Assembly: GCA_014534095.1 (NCBI GenBank)
Contig: JACVSD010000029.1
Coordinates: 1-16,778 of the forward strand
Reading direction: 5' to 3'
Source: Nitrospiraceae bacterium
GTDB lineage: Bacteria > Nitrospirota > Nitrospiria > Nitrospirales > Nitrospiraceae
DNA: 16,778 nucleotides
Shown here: piece after piece, positions 1-7,890 of the stretch
How positions within the stretch are numbered: the stretch's first letter is position 1
How the letters are laid out: every line of letters begins with the position of its first letter
Position numbers and translations under genes: made by a program
Notes under the pieces: generated by a model
What the model saw: the letters and a program-made list of their open reading frames with translations, nothing else
What the model was told of the DNA's origin: nothing
The model's database searches: none

Positions 1-1
1 A

Positions 2-916
2 ACGGTTCGGCCGCATGTGGTGCATCATGTGGCGATGAAGCCGATCTTGTACGGGTCACTAGCCTCCTGGATGGTTGGCGTGCCCGTCGTGATCAACGCC
101 TTTGCCGGACTCGGCTATACCTTTACCGACGAACGGATACGACTGCTTCGCTGGAGCATGAAGCTGTGCTTGAAGGCTATGGTACAGCTCAGCCGCTCGG
201 TTGTGTTGGTGCAAAATCATGACGACCAGGAACGGTTGATCCACGAGGGCATTGTGTCTATCGGTCGGACACGAGTGATTGCCGGCTCCGGCATTGATTT
301 GCAGACCTTCTGCATTCAGTCTCCGCCCGCGGGCATCCCGGTTGTCGTACTGCCTGCGCGGATGCTCTGGGACAAGGGAGTCGGAGAATTCGTAGAAGCG
401 GCTCGTCATCTGAGGAGCAAAGGCGTCAAGGCCCGGTTTGCACTGGTTGGGCGGCGGGATGACCATAACCCCGCAGCCATTCCACTGTCGGTCTTGGCAT
501 CCTGGACCGAAGAAGGTGCCATTGAGTGGTGGGGACATCGAGATGACATGCCGGCGGTCTATCGAGCTGCCACATTGATCGTCCTCCCATCCTACCGAGA
601 AGGATTGCCGAAAGTCTTGCTGGAGGCGGCCGCTTCAGGGAAAGCGATGGTCGCAACGGACGTCCCCGGATGTCGCGACATCGTGAGGGATGAGATCAAT
701 GGGGTGCTCGTCCCGCCGCGTAATTCGTCTTCGCTGGCAGCGGGCATCGAACGGTTACTTCTGAATGATGGCGAACGTGAAGCTATGGCGGCCCGCGGCC
801 GAGAATTGGCCGAAAAGGAATGGTCCATTCCGACTATTGTCGAGCAGATGCTGCAGCTCTACCGCGAAATGTTGGAAGCCAACTCCTGCGAGCAGGGTTT
901 CTATGGGTGCACATGA
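2..916 (+). CDS. GT4-family glycosyltransferase, 5'-truncated by the window edge
   Basis: The reading frame is open from base 2, and the first visible residues (RPHVVHHVAMKPILYG) are already inside the N-terminal Rossmann domain, so the true start lies upstream; the GTG at 17 is internal. About 304 residues are visible. The C-terminal domain is complete: VLPARMLWDKGVGEF is the nucleotide-sugar-binding strand typical of group 1 transferases. The E-x7-E motif EGLPKVLLE (visible residues about 200-208, bases 599-625) holds the donor-contacting glutamates, followed by VATDVPGCRDIV. These retaining enzymes use a nucleotide sugar on the cytoplasmic face to extend a lipid-linked glycan. The next gene overlaps it by ATGA at 913-916. 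The order GT4, epimerase, WbpL-like transferase recalls Pseudomonas O-antigen loci (wbpT/U-wbpV-wbpL), suggesting it adds the second sugar. Donor and linkage cannot be read from the sequence. Confidence 0.93.
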   Translation, partial: TVRPHVVHHVAMKPILYGSLASWMVGVPVVINAFAGLGYTFTDERIRLLRWSMKLCLKAMVQLSRSVVLVQNHDDQERLIHEGIVSIGRTRVIAGSGIDLQTFCIQSPPAGIPVVVLPARMLWDKGVGEFVEAARHLRSKGVKARFALVGRRDDHNPAAIPLSVLASWTEEGAIEWWGHRDDMPAVYRAATLIVLPSYREGLPKVLLEAAASGKAMVATDVPGCRDIVRDEINGVLVPPRNSSSLAAGIERLLLNDGEREAMAARGRELAEKEWSIPTIVEQMLQLYREMLEANSCEQGFYGCT

Positions 917-1902
917 TCCTGGTGACAGGAGCCGGCGGCTTTCTCGGGACGGCTCTCGCCGCACATTTGTGTGACCAGCGGTTGAATGTGCGGGCGGTGG
1001 TCCGAAATGAGAGCCATATTCCGCTCCTGCCATCCGACATTGAGATCGTTGTGGCGGACATTCGTGATCAAGGTAAGATTCGTAAGGCCGCCACCGGCTG
1101 TGAGACCATTGTGCATCTTGCCGCGAAAGTGCATGCGTTCCATGAGACTGGATCCGATCCGGAGTATTACGCGGTCAATGTCGAAGGCACCAGGAATCTT
1201 CTGGAGGGAGCACGAGCCGCAGGCGTTAAACGGCTGTTGTTCATCAGCTCGGTAAAGGTCTTTGGCGAGGAAACGCGCGGGTGTATCGACGAAACGCATC
1301 CGCCGGGTCCACTGACTCCTTACGGGCAATCCAAATGGCGGGCCGAGCAACTGGTGGCGGAGTACGGCCAGCAGGAGCACATGCAAGTCCTGTCCCTTCG
1401 CCTGCCGATGGTCTATGGGCCGACTATCAAGGGAAATCTCTATCGGATGATCAAGGCCATCGACCGAGGTTGGTTTCCGCCCTTACCTCAGGTGCCCACT
1501 CGGCGTAGCATGCTGCATGTGAAGAACTTCGTGTATGCCATCGAGGCCTGTCTCGCTTTTCATGAGTATCGCCAAGCGTCCTACATCGTCGCTGATGCAC
1601 AGCCGTATTCGACCACTGATATGTATGAACTCATCCGTGTGGGACTGGGGAAGCCGTTGCCCGCGTGGCGGGTTCCACTCGCGGTGTTGAAGGCAACCGC
1701 CAAGGCCGGCGATGTCGTGGAGGCGATCGTGAGACGACCGGTTCCGTTTACCTCCCAGACGCTGCAGAAGTTGATTGGTCCCGCCTGTTACAGCGCAGCG
1801 GCATTGATGCGAGATATGCGCTATGACCCCGCTTACTCGTTTGAAAGTGCGGTCCCCGAGTTGATCGAGCATTATCGAAGAACCAGCGTCTCGCCATGCT
1901 AG
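913..1902 (+). CDS. NAD(P)-dependent SDR epimerase/4-ketoreductase, WbpV/WreQ-like
   Basis: A 329-residue extended short-chain dehydrogenase/reductase. The Rossmann glycine motif TGAGGFLG is at residues 5-12, a serine pair lies in ISSVKVFGE (111-119), and the catalytic Y137xxxK141 sits in PYGQSK. The start at 913 is chosen because it places the dinucleotide-binding strand (MILVTGAGG) at the N-terminus as usual, and it overlaps the upstream stop as ATGA. GTG at 907 would add only two residues. Family knowledge: such proteins next to a WbpL-type transferase reduce the 4-keto group of UDP-2-acetamido-2,6-dideoxy-hexos-4-ulose to UDP-QuiNAc or UDP-FucNAc. The substrate would come from the WbpM-like dehydratase encoded at 7887-9782. 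A plain UDP-glucose 4-epimerase activity cannot be excluded from motifs alone. The protein is predicted cytosolic. Confidence 0.9.
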   Translation: MILVTGAGGFLGTALAAHLCDQRLNVRAVVRNESHIPLLPSDIEIVVADIRDQGKIRKAATGCETIVHLAAKVHAFHETGSDPEYYAVNVEGTRNLLEGARAAGVKRLLFISSVKVFGEETRGCIDETHPPGPLTPYGQSKWRAEQLVAEYGQQEHMQVLSLRLPMVYGPTIKGNLYRMIKAIDRGWFPPLPQVPTRRSMLHVKNFVYAIEACLAFHEYRQASYIVADAQPYSTTDMYELIRVGLGKPLPAWRVPLAVLKATAKAGDVVEAIVRRPVPFTSQTLQKLIGPACYSAAALMRDMRYDPAYSFESAVPELIEHYRRTSVSPC

Positions 1903-1974
1903 CAGACTCGGAATCGTCGCTTGGATCTGGAGTGAGGCCGTGACACGAACTCTGCCCGCTGGCGCAGGCAGTAT

Positions 1975-3060
1975 ATGATGGTCGCTGTGTCTGCCGTCGT
2001 TGTGGTGGCCTTTGCCTGGTGGCTGACCGACCGGTTATGTTCCCCTAATGCGTTTCTTCGCATGCTGGACCATCCCAATGAACGGTCCTTGCATCGTACG
2101 CCGACTCCGCGCACGGGGGGACTGGCCATTATTGCCAGTGTGGTAATCGGTTTGATGGCCGCCTACGCCGTGGTCGCGTTTTTACGGCCGTCGGCGCCTG
2201 TGCTGCCAAAGGGGTTGGCATCAGGCAGCGTGTGGATCGTCGGGTCTATGCTGCTCGTCTTTATTGTGTCTTTCTTGGACGACCACATGGGGCTCTCAGC
2301 GAGCCTGCGCTTCGTGGTCCAAATCGTCGCGGCTGTGATCGTGGTGGGGGGTGTAGGACTCACTGTGTCGTCGGTTCCCGTTCCGGGCCTGGGCACGATG
2401 GCGCTCGGATGGATGGCCGCTCCGGTCAGTGCCGTGTTTCTGGTCTGGATGGCCAACCTCTACAACTTCATGGATGGCATGGACGGGTTTGCCGGCGGGA
2501 TGACAGTCTTCGGCTTCGGCTTCCTGGCGTTGTTCGGATGGCTTGCCGGCCACCCCTTCATGTTCCTCATTGCGACACTCGTCGCGATGAGCGCGGTCGG
2601 GTTTCTGCTCCATAACTTCCCGCCGGCGCGCATCTTCATGGGCGATGTCGGCAGCATTACCGTAGGCTTCATGGCCGGCACCCTGATCCTGTTGGGCCTA
2701 CGCGACAAAGTCTTCGAGTTCTGGGTGCCCATCCTTATTTTTTCGCCGTTCATACTCGATGCGACGGTCACCCTGCTCCGCCGGGCGGTGTGCGGCCACA
2801 GAATCTGGGAAGCCCATCGGGAACATTTCTATCAACGCTTGGTACTGAGCGGGTGGGGGCATCAACGGACGGTCTCGGCCGAATATGCCGTCATGACGGT
2901 CTGCGGCTTGCTGGCGGTGGCGTATCAGTATGCGAGCGAACCGTGGAGGCTGGGGCTATTGATCCTCTGGGCCACGTTCTTCCTCGCGCTTGCGTATGCA
3001 GTGAGGCACGTCGAACAGAGAAGTCAGATGGATATGGGATTGCGGGAGCCACACCGTTGA
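1975..3060 (+). CDS. Polyprenyl-phosphate HexNAc-1-phosphate transferase, MraY/WecA family (WbpL-like)
   Basis: A 361-residue polytopic membrane protein that starts glycan assembly by moving a sugar-1-phosphate from a UDP-sugar to undecaprenyl phosphate. Family landmarks are all present: DHPNERSLHRTPTPRTGG (32-49), the DD pair at 102-103 in SFLDDHMGLS, the NLYNFMDGMDG loop (161-171), FMGDVGS (221-227) and the histidine-rich HREHFYQRL (281-289). Hydrophobic segments occur at roughly 3-17, 50-69, 87-100, 112-131, 150-160, 175-190, 196-212, 228-241, 249-262, 303-317 and 326-343. ATG at 1975 (a second ATG follows at 1978) is the first start after the in-frame stop at 1933; no strong Shine-Dalgarno is visible. 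The neighbouring reductase and the WbpM-like dehydratase favour a QuiNAc/FucNAc-type substrate (WbpL/WreU-like) over WecA's GlcNAc. That assignment is an inference from context. Confidence 0.95.
   Translation: MMVAVSAVVVVAFAWWLTDRLCSPNAFLRMLDHPNERSLHRTPTPRTGGLAIIASVVIGLMAAYAVVAFLRPSAPVLPKGLASGSVWIVGSMLLVFIVSFLDDHMGLSASLRFVVQIVAAVIVVGGVGLTVSSVPVPGLGTMALGWMAAPVSAVFLVWMANLYNFMDGMDGFAGGMTVFGFGFLALFGWLAGHPFMFLIATLVAMSAVGFLLHNFPPARIFMGDVGSITVGFMAGTLILLGLRDKVFEFWVPILIFSPFILDATVTLLRRAVCGHRIWEAHREHFYQRLVLSGWGHQRTVSAEYAVMTVCGLLAVAYQYASEPWRLGLLILWATFFLALAYAVRHVEQRSQMDMGLREPHR
3044..3048 (+). promoter_or_regulatory. Candidate Shine-Dalgarno for an alternative TTG start of the methyltransferase
   Basis: GGGAG lies 8 bases upstream of a TTG at 3057 whose last bases overlap the upstream TGA stop as TTGA. 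This mimics the ATGA couplings elsewhere in the operon. If used, the methyltransferase gains 12 N-terminal residues (LNGRPASLASPS as written). The downstream ATG at 3093 has no visible Shine-Dalgarno. Confidence 0.35.
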
Positions 3061-3092
3061 ATGGCCGGCCGGCTTCACTTGCAAGTCCCTCC

Positions 3093-3860
3093 ATGATGGA
3101 GAAGACAGCGCTGCGGGCTCACGCCGTCCGGCTCCGCGATGCGGGCCGCTTATTCCGGCGCGGTGATACGGAACTCGAAGACATCTTTCAGGGCAGTATC
3201 GACCGGTTTTGCGACATCGCATTGGCGTTGGACGGTGCGCACCGGGTCTTGGATGTCGGCGCCGGACATGGGCTGCTCCTGTCCTTCTTGGCTGAACTGG
3301 GGCACGAATGTCATGCCCTCGATGTGGTCGATCAGCCCGCTGCGCATCCGGAGATTTATGGGAAAGGCATCCGGTTTCACCTGTGCAATGTTGAAGCCGA
3401 CTTGATCCCGTACGCGGATGACTCCTTCGATGCCGTTGTGTGCTGCCAGGTCTTGGAACACTTCACGCATTCCCATCTGCCGTCAGTCCGGGACATGCGT
3501 CGCGTGTTGCGCCCGGGTGGAGTTTTGGAGATCGATGTGCCGAACGTCGCCTGCTTTCGCAATCGCCTGCGCCTGCTGCGCGGGAAACATATCACGTATG
3601 ATTACGCCGACCATTACCTGCGTGCCGCGCCGATTCTGTATCAAGGGCGGTCCTATTATCCCTTGCGTCACAACCGGGAATTCACCCGCGAGGAACTCGA
3701 TTTGCTGCTGAAGATGGCCGGCTTTGACAAACGCCACGTCGTCTTCTTGAAGTCCCGGCGCTATCGCGAGGGCCTTCAGCGGTTGAGATCCGTCGGCACG
3801 GCCGTGAAGGACTTGGTGCCGTCGTTTCGAAAATCACTCATTGCCTTTGCCTACAAATGA
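3093..3860 (+). CDS. Class I SAM-dependent methyltransferase (Methyltransf_11/23 type)
   Basis: A 255-residue protein with a classic seven-strand SAM-binding fold. Motif I is VLDVGAGHG (52-60), the acidic end of strand 2 is at ALDVVD (75-80), motif IV is FDAVVCCQVLEHF (112-124), and the post-motif is RVLRPGGVLEIDVPN (137-151). The C-terminal part (HNREFTREELDLLLKMAGF) is the usual segment after the core in small-molecule and sugar methyltransferases. Its position between the initiating transferase and the O-antigen ligase suggests a methyl-capping or decorating role on the O-chain, but the acceptor cannot be deduced. The stop overlaps the next start (ATGA at 3857-3860). The start is uncertain: ATG 3093 (or 3096) is used here because the preceding residues look disordered, but TTG at 3057 has the better ribosome site. 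Confidence 0.9.
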   Translation: MMEKTALRAHAVRLRDAGRLFRRGDTELEDIFQGSIDRFCDIALALDGAHRVLDVGAGHGLLLSFLAELGHECHALDVVDQPAAHPEIYGKGIRFHLCNVEADLIPYADDSFDAVVCCQVLEHFTHSHLPSVRDMRRVLRPGGVLEIDVPNVACFRNRLRLLRGKHITYDYADHYLRAAPILYQGRSYYPLRHNREFTREELDLLLKMAGFDKRHVVFLKSRRYREGLQRLRSVGTAVKDLVPSFRKSLIAFAYK

Positions 3861-5074
3861 CAGATCGGCATGCTGTACAGGCCACGGCCCAGCGCGTAGG
3901 CCGGTGGACCGCGATCGTCATGGGCTTTACCCTCCCGATCTGGGCGCTGGCCGACAGCCTATTGATGGGTCTGTTGGTGGTCTCATGGGCGGTGAGCGGA
4001 CAGTGGCGCGGCATGTGGCGTATCGTTCGATCGAATCCGGTGGCCCTCTCGACGTTGGTGCTGTTTTCGTTCCTGTTACTGGGCACGTTATGGGGTGAGG
4101 GATCGTTGGACGACCGCGCGCTGTACATGAAGAAGTACGGCGAGCTGCTGTTCATCCCTTTGCTCATGAGCCTGGGTTTCACGGCGGAGGATCGGCGGCG
4201 GGCGTTATGGGGCTTCGCGTTGGGGCTCGTGCTCACTTTGGCGCTCTCGTATGTCCTGTGGCTGGGGTGGCTCACGCCGGGTGGGCTGATCAAGGGAGAG
4301 CCGTCCAATCCCTTCGTGTTCAAGCGGCACATCACCCATAATATCCTGATGGCCTTCGGCGCCTTATTGTTTGCAACGTTCGCCTGGACTTCGAAGGATG
4401 CCCGCTGGCGGTGGGGATGGAGTTTGCTGGCGTTTGCGGCCGCCATCAATGTTCTCTTGATGGTGCAGGGCCGCACCGGCTATCTGATCCTGGCCGCACT
4501 CACCATGTTGCTGCTGCATGTCTTCTGGGGATGGCGCGGGATCGCTGCCGCCGTGGTGTTGGTGTCGGGGGCGTTTGCGGGAGCTTACGCCGTTTCGTCA
4601 TCGTTTCATGACCGGTTGGATCTGGCGGTCAACAATACCCGGAACTGGAGTCCGAGTGTGTCGGCGCATGAGGGCATTACGGAGCGGCTGGAATTCTATC
4701 AAAATACTTTGGAAATCATACAGGAACATCCCGTGACCGGCGTGGGGACCGGCGGATTCGGACAGGCGTATGCCGAGCACGTCGCGCCAAAGGGACTCAA
4801 GCCGACCAGGAACCCGCATAATCAGTATCTCCTCGTCATGGTCCAGGTCGGGCTGGTTGGTCTCTTGCTGCTCTGCTGGCTGCTCATCCGGCAATGGCAG
4901 GCGGCGGCTAATCTGCCAGAGCCCGGCTATCGCTTGGTTGCCCGCGGTCTGGTGTTGACGATTGTCATCGGTTGCGTGTTCAATGCGCTGTTAATCGATC
5001 ATACCGAAAAACTGTTGTACTGCTGGTTCACCGGACTGTTTTTGTCGGGAAGCCGACAGCAGGCCGAGGTCTGA
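3857..5074 (+). CDS. O-antigen ligase/polymerase family membrane protein (Wzy_C superfamily)
   Basis: A 405-residue polytopic inner-membrane protein with about ten hydrophobic segments. Two features mark the Wzy_C/WaaL superfamily. One is an arginine-bearing QGRTGYL (204-210) at the end of a helix. The other is a large hydrophilic, presumably periplasmic loop (about 247-322) with HPVTGVGTGGFG (291-302) and RNPHNQYL (318-325), followed by the helix VGLVGLLLL. H321 and R206 correspond to residues generally essential in WaaL ligases. The protein would either join undecaprenyl-PP-linked O-chain to lipid A-core or polymerise repeat units; sequence features do not separate these roles. No flippase, Wzz or ABC exporter gene is in the window. 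The ATG overlaps the upstream stop (ATGA), with no independent ribosome site visible. Confidence 0.9.
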   Translation: MTDRHAVQATAQRVGRWTAIVMGFTLPIWALADSLLMGLLVVSWAVSGQWRGMWRIVRSNPVALSTLVLFSFLLLGTLWGEGSLDDRALYMKKYGELLFIPLLMSLGFTAEDRRRALWGFALGLVLTLALSYVLWLGWLTPGGLIKGEPSNPFVFKRHITHNILMAFGALLFATFAWTSKDARWRWGWSLLAFAAAINVLLMVQGRTGYLILAALTMLLLHVFWGWRGIAAAVVLVSGAFAGAYAVSSSFHDRLDLAVNNTRNWSPSVSAHEGITERLEFYQNTLEIIQEHPVTGVGTGGFGQAYAEHVAPKGLKPTRNPHNQYLLVMVQVGLVGLLLLCWLLIRQWQAAANLPEPGYRLVARGLVLTIVIGCVFNALLIDHTEKLLYCWFTGLFLSGSRQQAEV

Positions 5075-5080
5075 CCGCAC

Positions 5081-5911
5081 ATGTACGAGCCGCTTTCCTC
5101 ATCGCAGCCAGCCCGGGTGTCAGCCTACATTATTGCCTTCAATGAAGAAGACAAGATTGCCGGTGCCATCAAGAGCGTGCTGTGGGCCGACGAAATTATC
5201 GTGGCCGATTCGGCCAGTACCGACGCGACGGCCCGCATTGCGGTTGAATTGGGCGCCAAAGTCATCCAGATACCGTTCAGGGGATTCGGCCATTTGCGTA
5301 ACCGCGCGGTCGAGGCCTGTAGCCATGATTGGATCTTCAGCCTTGACACGGATGAGTTGTGCACGGCGGAGGTACGGGACGAAATTCTCCGTCTCTTGGA
5401 GGGCACGCCCGAGCATGACGCCTATCTCGTGCCGAGGCGAAACTATTTCATGGGGCGCTGGATCAGGCATTCCGGATGGTATCCGAATTTCAGGCAGCCG
5501 CAACTTTTCAGGAAGGGGGCGATCGCGTACGTCGAGTCGCCGGTCCATGAAGGCTATGAATCGCGCTCCGGCAAGCCGGTGGGTCGCTTGACGCAGGCGA
5601 TCTGGCAGATTCCATTCCGCAATTTCGAAGAGATTCTCAAGAAGGCCAACCGTTATTCCACCCTGGGGGCCCGCAAACTGGAGGGCCGGCACGTGTCCAT
5701 GGGGTCGGCCCTGCGCCACGGGCTCTGGTCGTTTCTGAAACATTACATTGCAAAGCGGGGATGCTTGGATGGCTGGGCCGGCTTCATGATTGCGCTCGGG
5801 AACTTCGAGGGCACGTTTTACCGGTATGCCAAACGATTCGAAGCGCAAGAAGCCTGGCCGTTGCCGGAACAACCGGCGCTGCCCAAGCCGGCTTCGTCGC
5901 GACAGCCATGA
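5081..5911 (+). CDS. GT2 glycosyltransferase, WaaE/KdtX-like (LPS core)
   Basis: A 276-residue inverting GT-A enzyme. The N-terminal strand SAYIIAFNEEDKI (14-26), ADEIIVADSASTD (36-48) with nucleotide-contacting D43, and the metal-binding DTDE (89-92) are all visible. The segment MGRWIRHSGWYPNFRQPQLF (124-143) is the signature of the WaaE/KdtX beta-1,4-glucosyltransferase group of LPS core enzymes. A C-terminal amphipathic region (about 205-250) contains HYIAKRGCLDGWAGFM, which probably associates with the membrane. The gene starts six bases after the ligase stop, with a weak GAGG at 5066-5069, and ends in an ATGA overlap with the next gene. The likely role is adding a hexose to heptose in the inner core, consistent with the heptosyltransferase two genes downstream. 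The exact sugar is inferred from the family only. Confidence 0.92.
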   Translation: MYEPLSSSQPARVSAYIIAFNEEDKIAGAIKSVLWADEIIVADSASTDATARIAVELGAKVIQIPFRGFGHLRNRAVEACSHDWIFSLDTDELCTAEVRDEILRLLEGTPEHDAYLVPRRNYFMGRWIRHSGWYPNFRQPQLFRKGAIAYVESPVHEGYESRSGKPVGRLTQAIWQIPFRNFEEILKKANRYSTLGARKLEGRHVSMGSALRHGLWSFLKHYIAKRGCLDGWAGFMIALGNFEGTFYRYAKRFEAQEAWPLPEQPALPKPASSRQP

Positions 5912-6753
5912 ACATCGCCGTCGTGGTCACGACCTACAACCGGCCCGACGCGCTCTCGGCAGTTTTGAACGGGTTTCGGGATCAGCGCGATCAAGAGTTT
6001 GAGTTGATCGTGGCCGACGATGGGTCGACGGTGGATACGCGAGCGGTCGTGGAGCGTTTTCGCGGGGACTGTCCATTTCCTGTGCGGCATGTGTGGCAGG
6101 AGGATCAAGGATTTCGCGCTGCCGCGGTCCGCAACCGGGCGGTGGCATCGACCACCGCCGACTACATTATCTTCGTCGATGGCGACTGCGTGCCGTCGAT
6201 GGACTTTGTGCGAGCGCATCGCCGCCTGGCCGAGCGCGGGTTTTTTTTAGGAGCCAACCGGGTCCTGTTATCGCCTGCTTTGACGCAGGAGGTGCTGGCC
6301 ATGGGGCTGTCTATCCATCGCTGGAGATGGCGCGATTGGGTACAGGCCTGGTTTACGCGGAAGGTCAACCGAGTGCTGCCGCTCATGACGTTGCCGGATG
6401 GCGGGTTTCGCAAGTGGCATCCGGGCCGGTGGCAGGGCATCAAGACCTGTAACTTGTCGCTCTGGCGGTCCGATCTGGTTCGCGTGAACGGGTTGGATGA
6501 AGCCTACGAAGGGTGGGGTCTGGAAGATTCCGACTTGGTGATCCGGCTGATCAATGCCGGGCTGCGCCACAAGAGCGCGCGTTTTGCCGCGCCGGTATTT
6601 CACTTGTGGCATCCGGAGCAGAACCGGACGGGTCTCCCCGGAAATAAAGCGCGACTGGAGGCCCTGTTGCAGAGCAAGGCCAGTCGGTCCTCGATGGGAT
6701 TTGATCAGTATGGTCGGCCCGATGAGGGGCGGACAGGCCTGAGGAAGGTGTGA
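5908..6753 (+). CDS. GT2 glycosyltransferase with galactosyltransferase-type C-terminal domain
   Basis: A 281-residue protein beginning MNIAVVVTTYNRPDAL, the standard first strand and loop of GT2 enzymes. Nucleotide-binding VADDGS is at 35-40 and the metal-binding VDGDC at 90-94. The C-terminal half has CNLSLWRSDL (181-190) and GLDEAYEGWGLEDSDL (195-210), the Glyco_transf_7C-type motif with the probable catalytic acidic cluster. HLWHP (232-236) is a typical trailing feature of this group. The start at 5908 is chosen by the ATGA overlap and by alignment of the first strand. The gene is followed with no spacer by a GTG start at 6754. It likely adds a hexose to the LPS core or O-chain; donor unknown. 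A run of eight T at 6241-6248 forms an in-frame T TTT TTA heptamer (6243-6249). Confidence 0.92.
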   Translation: MNIAVVVTTYNRPDALSAVLNGFRDQRDQEFELIVADDGSTVDTRAVVERFRGDCPFPVRHVWQEDQGFRAAAVRNRAVASTTADYIIFVDGDCVPSMDFVRAHRRLAERGFFLGANRVLLSPALTQEVLAMGLSIHRWRWRDWVQAWFTRKVNRVLPLMTLPDGGFRKWHPGRWQGIKTCNLSLWRSDLVRVNGLDEAYEGWGLEDSDLVIRLINAGLRHKSARFAAPVFHLWHPEQNRTGLPGNKARLEALLQSKASRSSMGFDQYGRPDEGRTGLRKV

Positions 6754-7890
6754 GTGGCACGCGACATCGGCAAGGCGCTCATCGTGTGTACGCGGCGTAT
6801 CGGCGACGTGTTGCTCGCGACGCCGCTTGTTCAGTCGCTGAAACAGGCGCGACCTGGGATGACCGTGGACATGCTGGTCTTCGAAGGCACCGAGGACATC
6901 GTCAGCAGTTGGCCGGCCGTCGGTCACGTCTGGACGATTGCCGAGCGGGCGCCGATTATGGCCCAACTCGCGCTGCTTCGCGCCCTCTGGCGCCGCTACG
7001 ACCTGGCCTTGTCGGTTCTCGCCGGGGATCGGCCGACGTTTTATGCTTGGGCGGCAGGACGCCATCGCATCGGTACGTTGCTTGCGGACCGCAAATCGCG
7101 TTGGAAGCGAAGGCTCCTCCACGAGTGGGTGCCATTTGATAATCTCCATACCCATACCGTCACCATGAATCTTCGGTTGCTGGCGCCCTTACGCATCACA
7201 CCGGTGCCCACGCCGGTGGTGAGTTGGGGACCGGAGCATGAGTCGGCGGTGCGGCGTCAACTGGCGGATCTCGATCAGGCGGGATCTTTTGCGGTGCTGC
7301 ATGTCTCGCCCAAGTTTCTCTACAAGACGTGGACGATGGCAGGATGGATCGCAGTGGGGCAATGGCTGGCGGATCGCGGCCTCTCCGTGGTGGTGACCGG
7401 CGGCCCCTCCCCGGAGGAGCAAGCGCAGGTGGATCGGGTGACTCGAGCGCTGCCCTCTTCGACCGTCTATCCGATGCCGCAGCTCAGCTTGCCGGCGCTG
7501 GGCTGTCTTCTCAGCCGGTCGGCTCTTTATATCGGCACAGACACGGCTGTCAGTCATATGGCCGCCGCCCTTGGCATTCCTACGATCGTGCTCTTCGGAC
7601 CGTCGAACCCCGTGAAGTGGGGTCCGTGGCCGAAAGACTGTGCCGTGTCATCCTCCAGTCCCTGGCGGAGCCGGGGATCGCAGCGGCAAGGCAATGTGAT
7701 GTTGCTGCAGGGCGAGGGCGATTGCGTGCCCTGCCTCCATGAAGGGTGCGAGCGGCACATCCAGAGTCTCAGTGACTGTCTCCAAACCTTGCCGGCAGAG
7801 CGGGTTATCCGCGCGGCCGCCGTTCTATTGGATCATCGGTCGGCGCCGCGGGCGGAATTGCCGATTGTGGATTCGTCGGTAACGCCATGA
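6754..7890 (+). CDS. GT9 heptosyltransferase family protein
   Basis: A 378-residue GT-B enzyme of the WaaC/WaaF/WaaQ family, which transfers L-glycero-D-manno-heptose from ADP-heptose to the growing LPS inner core in the cytoplasm. The N-terminal domain opens with RRIGDVLLATPLVQSL (14-29), containing the family aspartate (D18). The C-terminal domain has VLHVSPKFLYKTW (181-193) and the nucleotide-binding GTDTAVSHMAAALGIP (261-276) followed by IVLFGPSNPVKWGPW. A cysteine cluster CVPCLHEGC (324-332) plus C342 is typical of the WaaQ-like subgroup. The start is GTG, placed immediately after the previous stop. AGGAAGG at 6742-6748 with five-base spacing supports it strongly. It ends with an ATGA overlap (7887-7890). 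Which heptose position it serves cannot be decided. Confidence 0.94.
   Translation: MARDIGKALIVCTRRIGDVLLATPLVQSLKQARPGMTVDMLVFEGTEDIVSSWPAVGHVWTIAERAPIMAQLALLRALWRRYDLALSVLAGDRPTFYAWAAGRHRIGTLLADRKSRWKRRLLHEWVPFDNLHTHTVTMNLRLLAPLRITPVPTPVVSWGPEHESAVRRQLADLDQAGSFAVLHVSPKFLYKTWTMAGWIAVGQWLADRGLSVVVTGGPSPEEQAQVDRVTRALPSSTVYPMPQLSLPALGCLLSRSALYIGTDTAVSHMAAALGIPTIVLFGPSNPVKWGPWPKDCAVSSSSPWRSRGSQRQGNVMLLQGEGDCVPCLHEGCERHIQSLSDCLQTLPAERVIRAAAVLLDHRSAPRAELPIVDSSVTP

Noticed and set aside
234..241. CRISPR array or tandem repeat anywhere in the window
   Set aside because: A read through both strands showed no regularly spaced repeats. The only repeat unit noted is the manC-manB intergenic element. 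The position given is a placeholder.
3838..4476. Minus-strand open frame of 212 codons opposite the O-antigen ligase
   Set aside because: Composition is typical of the reverse of a membrane-protein gene. The plus-strand ligase has clear family motifs.
6093..6452. Independent plus-strand gene overlapping the second GT2
   Set aside because: No family resemblance and no start context. It is kept only as the possible -1 extension after the slippery heptamer.
6268..7155. Minus-strand open frame of 295 codons opposite the GT2/GT9 junction
   Set aside because: It covers two well-supported plus-strand genes, is rich in Arg/Pro/His as expected of an antisense shadow, and has no motif.
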